From the NCBI GenBank assembly GCA_008931825.1, contig QXVZ01029495.1, positions 1-29,111 on the forward strand: 29,111 bases of DNA, in the 5' to 3' direction. Source of the stretch: Phallusia fumigata. Lineage: Eukaryota > Chordata > Ascidiacea > Phlebobranchia > Ascidiidae. The position numbers and the translations under genes were made by a program. Positions 21,934 to 29,111 of the stretch are shown one piece after another. The notes below the pieces were generated by a model, which was given only the letters and a program-made list of their open reading frames with translations, searched no databases and was not told the DNA's origin. Numbering within the stretch: the first letter of the stretch is position 1; each line of letters starts with the position of its first letter.

Positions 21934-24900
21934 ATGGATGATGAAAGGGAATTACTTCTCCCTCGTCACCGAAATTCACATTACGGTGATGACAAAACGA
22001 CAGAACCACTGCCCTCATCCGATGCAACGACTGCCGCCGAGCCATTGCGTGTTCGCAGGACAATCGACTTTTTCAGTGGTGTTATGTTAATATGCGGTGT
22101 TATGATCGGCTGCGGAATTTTCGTCACCCCGAATATGATACTGAGTGAGTTTTGTTAATATGAAAAAGGTGTATGTGGAATCTTATTTCATACATATGCG
22201 TTTTAGTGCCTGATTATTCCATCGTAATGTTATGTCAATCACTGGCTTGTTTACCAGCGACTTTTACTAATGTTAAGTTAATAACTGAGACCAGTATTTG
22301 TCTAGCAATATTTCGCAGTTAACAGCTCCCAGGTTTAAAAGACCTCTTGGTGCACTTTACATTTGCTTGTAATTTGCATTGTTTTAAACGAAATTTTTCC
22401 TTTTTCCATGCTTTTCCATAGTTTTCTAAGCTTAATTCTGCTAGGAGCCTGAATAGAAGTAAGTATACGAAAGCAGGTTTTGTTTAGCGCAATTAATCAT
22501 GCAATCCTGACGGTTAACATCCTATAGTTTGGCAAAAAATAACATTCGCACACTTTATTTACCTTTTAATTCGACAAAACGCTACATGACGTCGCATACC
22601 AGAAATCAACGCAGCTATATATACGAACTATTTAGGATGGTTTCTTTATTGTTGTGTGTTTTTTTAAATCGCAGGAGTCTGCAACAACAGCGTCGGTATC
22701 AGTCTTATAATATGGATAGGAGGTGGCATCGTGGCGACTTTATCAACTCTTTGCTACAGCGAACTGGCGGTTTCCATTCCGGAATCTGGTTCCGACTATT
22801 CCTATCTCAACCACGCCTACGGGCCGGCCATTGCTTTCCTCATGCCTTGGATGTCCTGCTTTTTACCGACGTCCAACGCTGTAGACGCTCTAGCGTTCGC
22901 CCAGTACGCCATCCAGCCTGTATTTCCAAAGGACACAGCACCGCAAAACGCTGTGAAGCTGCTAGCAAGTTGCATGGTACTTTTGGTCACTGCAATTAAT
23001 GCCTATAGTGTCCGTTTGGCGGTGCGAGTACAAACCACTGCTACTTTGGCCAAGTTTCTTGCCATAGGCTTCGTTGTAGGCGGTGGTCTTTATTACAGCG
23101 CAAAGGACCCGTCTGTGGCGACGGACACATTTGAAAACGCCTTTGATCCAGGACCTATCGAAGGAATAACGTTTGGTACAATTACCACCGCGTTTTATCA
23201 GGTAAAAATTCTGCTAGATTTAATCCCAGCAATGCAGTCTTGAAACCTTAAAGCGTTAGACTTGGGAGATAGAGTTCTGTATTTTAAAGGCGATGTTATA
23301 TCTTTGGTAGTATTCGATTTGTGGTATCGGTCGCTTTTTAAACTAAAATTAGCTGCTAACTGATTTATTTGTTTACAGCAGATTTTATTTGTTCATCAAG
23401 TTTGCCTATTTGGTCAACAGTACGCCAAATGGTCGCACTTATTTTTTAACAAGTCCTGATTCATTTTTTCAAAGCACCAGCAACATTTACCAGCTCAAGT
23501 ATAAAGTCCCCTCAGTTTGTAGATTGTAAAAACACAAAAGGCGGAGACGGGATTAAAACCGCCAACCCCACGAATGCCAGTCGGTTGCGTATACCACTTT
23601 GCCATTTTTAGCACATCATACAAAAACCACGGTAACTTTGCCAGGGATGGCCTTTTGTCTCACAACTAAACCGTATTTTTTTCATGCGATAGGTCATGTG
23701 GACTTACCAGGGTTGGAACGCTCTTTGTCACGTCACAGAAGAAGTGGAGCGACCGCGGACAGTTGCCATGGCATCAATGTTGGCTGTTTTTATCATCACA
23801 ATCTGTTTCGTTGTCATCAACGTCGCATTTTTACTTGGTAGGGTCAAAACTATGCTACATTTTTACTTTTGGAATAATTGGGCGAACTAGAAATTTGTTT
23901 GGGTTTACATGATTTAAACGTAATATTGATATAATTTGTAGTTGACAGCAGCCTAAAACGTGTAACCTTGTGTTGTAAAATACTAAAAAGTGGCGTTGGT
24001 CTTCTGTTTAGAGCAAAATCAAAATAGTGTGAAACAAAAACATATAACATCACATTGGCTGGGAAGGCTTGCCTCATCAGATAAGTTGAATGAAACATAT
24101 TTATATATCTTACTGTACTCAAAATTAACGACGACAGTCACAATGTTTTAAAACTCAAAATCCTAAATTTGCAATCGGTATTTCAAACAACAAATATTGC
24201 CAAAACGTTATCGTGTTCTTTTCAGTGCTAACCCCGACAGAGATGAGCAGTTCAAGTGCTGTGGCGCTCACCTTTGCTGACAAGTTGCTAGGCAACGCGT
24301 CGTGGGTGATTTCCCTGATGATTTGTGTTGTGGCTTTCGGATCGTTCAACTCCAGTGTCTTGACCATGGCGCGTGTGTCGTACGTTGCTGCAAGGAACGG
24401 TCATTTGCCAAGAGTGAGAACAGTTTTGGCGGCTTAGTAACACAAGATACGGGCTTGAAGAGTAGCTTAATTATGAACATAACTGCCAGAGAACTTGTAT
24501 ACAGTAAATACACTTTATTGCAAACGTTTCGACAATCGCTTTAAATCGCTATCATCAATGCATAATCTAATTCACTGGCAGATATATTTTAATTAGGCTT
24601 TGGAGGCATTTCTGTAAACCCATAAGTTTGAGTCAAACCAATGCTTTTTGCTTTTTGTATTTATTTAAACTCTTTTACAGTAAAAATATCAGAAGTTAGT
24701 CATAACGTTTCCATGCAGGTTTGGCGTACTTTAAACATTGTGTTTTTCTAAATTAAAATTACCATCTTTGCGAATCAGTAGTGCTGATTGCAATGGTTAA
24801 GAATGCTCTTTCGGCTTGCTTTTTTTGAGCTAACATGAATGTATGCCATTTTATGTGTGCAAAAACAGCACGTAGGACAAAATACCTGCAATATTGGGTT

Positions 24901-25180
24901 AATGATTAGACTTATTTGACCTGACAATTTACAATGACTGGTGACCACAATTTCTGTCCGTTATATGTTTTAGATGCTCGGCATGCTGCATATCCACAAG
25001 GTGTCGCCCTTGCCGGCAATCTACTTTAATGCCCTCCCAGTGCTTGTTCTGGTCTGGATCGGTGAATTCGAAACACTAATTGACGCTTTTGGTTTCATCT
25101 CATGGATTTTCTTTGCCCTCAGTTCGGCTTCGGTCTTGGTTCTGCGATACAGAAAACCCGAACTTCCACGCCCATTCAAG
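21934..25180 (+). CDS. SLC7-family amino-acid transporter (light subunit type), copy 1, C-terminus missing
   Basis: Five exons join in frame: 21934-22144, 22675-23201, 23693-23837, 24226-24413 and 24974-25180, 426 codons with no stop. The order of conserved blocks is that of L-type/b0,+ transporters of the APC superfamily. They are a TM1 motif GCGIFVTP (59-66), CYSELAVSIPESGSDY..Y, AYGP, ALAF.QYAIQP, N.YSVRLAVRVQ, the TM6 block YQVMWTYQGWN (with the b0,+AT-like Trp, 23699-23701), VTEEVERPR, FGSFN, ARNGHLPR and RYRKPELPRPFK. A 45-residue hydrophilic N-terminus precedes TM1. The protein should be a plasma-membrane amino-acid exchanger. Family members run near 490-510 residues, so about 65-90 residues (TM11-12 and tail) are absent; the last donor GTGATC is weak, and reading through gives VI then a stop. 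The heavy-chain-linking Cys is Asp157 (22932-22934). Confidence 0.9.
23526..23605 (-). repeat. tRNA-like polymerase III element (SINE head or tRNA pseudogene)
   Basis: On the minus strand a perfect A-box TGGCAAAGTGG stands 44 bases before a near B-box GGTTTTAATCC, the spacing of a real tRNA. T-runs follow within 10-20 bases, like a polymerase III terminator. The acceptor and T stems do not pair properly, so I call it a tRNA-derived retroposon head or pseudogene, not a working tRNA. It lies in the SLC7 copy 1 intron before the exon at 23693. Confidence 0.55.
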
Positions 25181-26298
25181 GTGATCTAAAGTTTGTTATG
25201 TGTCCATATTTGGTGCATTTACTGAAGCACAAGGATGGCTTGCTCAACCGAAACATTGCCTTTACGTTGTAGGATATTCTTTTGCATTAAACACCTGTTG
25301 AATATCCGGTAGTCTAAAAACGATTCTGAATCGTATTTTTTCGTTCGCTAGATATGTCTCAAGTTACAAAAACAATAGTTGTACAAACGCCTGCAACAAC
25401 CAGTAATAATAACCAGTATAAGCCTGGAATAACCAGTAATTGAGTGTCCTTTGTGGTTCAATATCAACCACACAATAAGTAATTGAAATGACAAATTCTT
25501 CATAATCCTTCTTTTTGTTGTGAACTTTCACACAATNAAACCGCTTTGTTTCATTATTTCCGTGGAGGCCAAGTGTTATGCTCAAGACGAGCCTTCGTGG
25601 TACCTGCAAGTTTACTGTTGCACTTGTAAGTTGAGTTAAGTTTATTTAGGTTTTTGAAGCAATGCACTTAGGTAGCATTGCCGCCAAAAATGTCGATGCA
25701 AGATTGGGACTAAAACGATTGCAAAGGGTTTTGACACTAGGCGAACCTGGTACGGAACGACTGTTACAGGTGCAAAGTTGTAGAAAAAGGCAAAACCAGT
25801 TAAGGAAGTTATTTTGCCAGTTGCATTTCCAGCAGGTCACTTGGGTTTTATCATAACATACTTTTCTATGAGGGTATGTTTTGTTGATAAACAGCAAGCG
25901 TGAGTTAGTAACGGGACACCAGTAACTGTAGTAAAGAGATAACAAGTATTGTGCAATTTGCAATCGTTGCACTCTGTGGGTTTGCTGCGGCGGGCACAAT
26001 ATGTCTAATACATCGAAACATGTTGTGGTACTCATAAATGTCCGCAGGCGTCAACTCTGTACACAAATGAAGTTTAATGCCCTTTTTGTGCGTATTAGAT
26101 GTGTTACTACAGTGCAGTTGGAAACCAGTCTAAGTGTAACGAAGTAAAGCAGTAGGCAAAAAAGGTTTAAAAGTGAATCTCAAATGCCACGATGTACTAC
26201 CGGTTGCATGAACCTATTTTTTAACAGCTTTTGCAGGATTTTATGCTCAACATGCAAACTTGAATTCCTAACTATAGTGTTTTGATCATTCGCTGGTG
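25181..26298. other. Gap-bearing interval between the two SLC7 copies
   Basis: This stretch should hold the last exon(s) and 3' UTR of copy 1, but nothing in any frame resembles the SLC7 C-terminus. A single N at 25537 may stand for unsequenced or collapsed DNA. A plus frame after an acceptor at 25650 (VFEAMHLGS.., about 68 codons) is in phase but hydrophilic and unlike a TM segment. The minus-strand 129-codon frame (25646-26035) has no recognisable motif. A TTTTGCAG acceptor ends at 26236, 62 bases before the copy 2 ATG. Confidence 0.6.
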
Positions 26299-28710
26299 AT
26301 GGCCGAGGAAACAGAGCACTTGCGTCATCGTGACGTCAGGATCTATGACGCAAATTCCGACACCGTCCGATCAACTTCAACTGTGGCAACTACCGACCAA
26401 TTTCGTGTCAAGAAGGAGATTGGATTGGCAAGTGGTATCCTCATTACCTGCGGATTGATGATCGGTGTAGGGGTTTTTATATCTCCCAATCTTGTTTTAC
26501 GTGAGTAGTATCTTTACACTAGCTACACCAATGTCTGGTCATCAGCTGCACTTATGAGACCCTACAGGTCAAAACAGTGTGCACTGTCTGTAGCTCTCGA
26601 GTCTTTTCCTTTACGGAATTCATGTGAGATTGAGTATGCGTCGCTTGGTAAATAAAACCAAAGTGTTTGAAAGTGAATGTACATCATTTGGTAATTGAAG
26701 CAACACCATGATTGTATTAAGGAAAAGGCCGCAAATACACATGTATAATACATAATATACACCAGTGTTTCCAAAACGGGTGCCGCTGTACACTGGGGTG
26801 CCGTTTGCTTAGGGGTCCCGCGACCAATTTACTGGAATTGTCTTTTCATTTGGTTTAGTAAGCTACCACAATCAAAATAAAACACGTCTAGCAATTTTTT
26901 TATTTAAATACTTTGGGAAATTCCATGATGCCAAATTATATGCGGTACATTACCACCATGCAACTTCTTGAATGGTGGATCGGTTAATTTCTAAATCGTT
27001 TTCAGCCTTGATTATACCCCGGCGCTGCTTTTAATGATTACCAACTTGAAACTTGCTGTCGCGGCGTTTTGTGCCGCTCGATCAAAGTGAGGCAAGCGTT
27101 GTGGTTTCAACTTGGCAGACACAAACAGTGTTTGTCCAGGTTTGCAGTGCTCTGTGACAGTTTTGTGTATTTGGCATGTTTGGCAAGCGTGTTAAAGTGC
27201 AAATAGTGCAAGCGCTCTTTACAAAAGTTTTTTTGGCACTTTCAAAGAGCTTGGTGTTAGAATAAAACGTACAGCGCCCTCATGTTTTTGTGAGAGGGAC
27301 AGAAACCCAAATCAAAAATAGATTTACGTTGATAGAAATCGTTTTTGAGCATTACTTACTGTCAACAAACGGGAATGTGTAATGTAACAGACAACGCTTT
27401 ACGAGCACAGAAAGCTTTGGAAGTATTTTTAGGTGGTAATTGATCATTTTCGGCCAATTGCGTTTTCTTAAAAATACTACCGCTAGACGATGCTAGTGGG
27501 CTGTTTGTATAAAATTAAACACTGGATGTTAACCTGTTCGATTGCGATATTTTGTTGTGTTTTCTTGCAATAAATCCCCTTCAAATTTATGAAGGCAAAT
27601 GTTGTCGCGAATGTAGTTTTGTCGATCGGCGTTTTTAATTCAAATTGTCTTTCTCGGGGTAAGTAACACTCAAAGCATGGAGGAGACGACCAGAATAAGA
27701 CGTCGAAGCGTCGCAAAATACATTTGTCAGAAGAGCTTCAACAAATTCATGCAATGCTTTGCAGGAGCAAATTCACACTAATGCCTGGCAGTTTATAAAG
27801 CTTCCTCAATCGAAGCCCAACAGATTTATTTTCTAAGCGCTCGTGATTTAGCAAAACACACTTCATTAGTGGTTCTTTGAGGTTGCGATCCCCAGGAAAG
27901 TCAGTAATTAACGAAAAGGTTTCATCAACTGTTGAGCAAGAGACAGTACATCAAAACTTGGATGAATTTGCATTTGTAATTATCTTTCGTCCTTATCGGT
28001 AATAAACACCTACATGTTTTGTACAAGCCCTATTGTAACATTACCGATGGCATGTGTTGTTGTCGAAAGCTTAAATAGTTAATTGGAGTTCTGAACAGAT
28101 CTGTGTTTAGTGTTTTCAAAAATTCCGGAATTAACCATCACTGAGTTTTTGACCTCAAATCCATAACGGTTTCCATTTTACAGAGGCTAGTAACAACAGC
28201 GTTGGAGTGAACTTGATCATCTGGACCTCGGGCGGTGTCGTTGCCATCTTCTCCTCACTTTGCTACAGCGAACTCGCCATGAGCATACCGGAATCCGGTG
28301 CCGACTACACTTACGTAAAAAAGGCCTACGGACCTTCTTTCGCGTTCCTGCTGCCCTGGATGAACAGTTTTCTCCCAACTTCGGATTCTCTAACAGCTCT
28401 AGCGTTTGGCCAATACGCCATACAGCCATTTTTCATCAACTCCGAGGCTCCGAAGACCGCCATCAAGTTGATAGCCACTTGCATGGTCTTGCTAGTTGCT
28501 GCTATCAATTCGCTAAGTGTCAAGTTGGCGGTCCGGGTGCAATCGGCAATCACAACTGCAAAGTTTTTCACCATGGCGTTTGTGGTGGTAGGCGGCGTGT
28601 ATTTCTGCGTTCGGGATCCTTCGGTAGCAGAGGCGACGTTTACAGACTTGTTCAAATGGGAACAAGTACGCGGCCTCCACTTTTCTACAATTTCAAACGC
28701 TATTTATCAG
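26299..28710 (+). CDS. SLC7-family amino-acid transporter, copy 2, 3' part beyond window
   Basis: Two exons are visible: 26299-26500 (ATG; phase 1 donor GTGAGT) and 28184-28710 (527 bp, ending TTTATCAG then GTCAGT), 243 codons. The second exon is exactly as long as its counterpart in copy 1 and has the same phases; the 176 encoded residues are about 59% identical by hand count. Conserved blocks are GVGVFISP (TM1), NNSVG..LIIW, LCYSELAMSIPESGADYTY, AYGP, FLPTS, QYAIQP, AP..AIKL, LSVKLAVRVQ and RDPSVA. It should be a plasma-membrane amino-acid transporter like its neighbour. The start is ATG 26299. The TM1 serine of the family is Val57 (26467-26469), and the heavy-chain Cys is Ser154 (28441-28443). 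Exons from TM6 onward lie to the right of the window. Confidence 0.9.
26501..28183 (+). other. First intron of SLC7 copy 2, with decayed repeat ends
   Basis: This 1.68-kb intron has no coding signal. At 26762-26830 it carries CCAGTG..CACTGG and three near copies of GGGTGCCG/GGGTCCCG, which resemble eroded DNA-transposon ends, but no complete element with duplicated flanks can be defined. Confidence 0.5.
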
Positions 28711-29040
28711 GTCAGTTATGTGCGCATTTGTGTGTGTATTTGTGATTTTTAGTAATTTGTAAGTTTCATTTCGTTACCGATAAATCTTCAATAATGATTG
28801 TTTTAAAAACAAGACTTAATACAACAAAGGCATAACTTGAAAATCTGTACAGGTCTACATTAGGCCTTACAGTAGACCAGGGCACTGCACTGCCTCCAAG
28901 CTACATTACGCCTAATTTGAAATTAAAAAATAAACATATTTGATTAAAAAACATCATTTTTTTGTAAGACAGCCTTCCTTTTTTATTGCTTGCCAATGAT
29001 ATATACTCCTACTAGTTTCATCTGCCCCATGACGAAATAA

Positions 29041-29111
29041 TTGCCCACCCCTTCCTCACAGTTATTTGGGGTAATCAATGCCTAATGCAGGGGTGGGCAA
29101 ACATGGAAGAG
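29041..29111. mobile_element. Facing hAT-type terminal repeats at the window edge
   Basis: TTGCCCACCCCT (29041-29052) and AGGGGTGGGCAA (29089-29100) are a perfect 12-bp inverted pair 36 bp apart. CAGGGGTGGGCAAAC at 29088-29102 has the form of a hAT left end, with an element running off to the right. The leftward copy would be the right end of a separate or nested copy, or the pair may simply be a hairpin. The region from 28711 on is otherwise non-coding intron of SLC7 copy 2. Confidence 0.45.

Noticed and set aside
25651..25856. In-phase frame after an acceptor as a possible SLC7 copy 1 terminal exon
   Set aside because: Encodes a hydrophilic basic peptide, whereas the missing part should be two membrane helices.
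25646..26035. 129-codon minus-strand open frame between the SLC7 copies
   Set aside because: Cys-rich but without motif, and in non-coding-like sequence next to a gap; no splice or start support.
28326..28655. 109-codon minus-strand frame
   Set aside because: Antisense shadow of SLC7 copy 2 exon 2.
1..29111. CRISPR arrays, operons, phage or bacterial defence systems
   Set aside because: All genes have spliceosomal introns and animal families; no direct-repeat/spacer array exists.

Overview
This is a eukaryotic nuclear window: every recognisable gene is broken by introns with GT-AG ends, and coding exons are islands in AT-rich non-coding DNA. The gene set (gephyrin, an EF-hand/coiled-coil protein, tandem SLC7 transporters), introns of roughly 0.1-1.7 kb, splice acceptors just upstream of several start codons, and near-identical adjacent copies at assembly gaps that differ by about 5-6% all suit a highly polymorphic invertebrate chordate. 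A Ciona-like ascidian is my best guess; this is an inference, not a proof. All confident genes lie on the + strand.

Layout. (1) 1-7154: the 3' part of a gephyrin gene. Eleven exons (1346-7154) encode the end of the central linker and the complete MoeA-like E domain (molybdenum insertion, receptor scaffold). The N-terminal MogA-like G domain is not in the window. The introns hold a GACTTG-type minisatellite and two copies of one tRNA-derived SINE family. (2) 7155-10726: intergenic, including a locally duplicated segment around an N at 9840. (3) 10727 to about 15073: a five-exon coding core of a small coiled-coil/EF-hand protein with two canonical calcium loops; the last exon is uncertain. (4) 15.6-18.4 kb: non-coding, with a clear 375-bp hAT-like MITE (TIRs, 8-bp target-site duplication, subterminal repeats) and a second duplicated segment around an N at 16525. 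(5) 18425-19492: an uncut 355-codon ORF for an unrecognised basic, Ser-rich protein with a Cys-rich patch. (6) 21934-25180 and 26299-28710: two tandem SLC7 light-subunit amino-acid transporter genes with identical splice phases. The first lacks its C-terminal exon(s), with an N nearby at 25537; the second runs off the right end.

The genes do not form a pathway. The tandem SLC7 pair is a local duplication and is the most biologically unusual part: both copies lack the cysteine that normally links the transporter to its SLC3 heavy chain, and both have changed the TM1 serine of the substrate site. The gephyrin has a cysteine where vertebrate gephyrin has the receptor-binding Tyr719. I did not find a wholly new multi-gene system.
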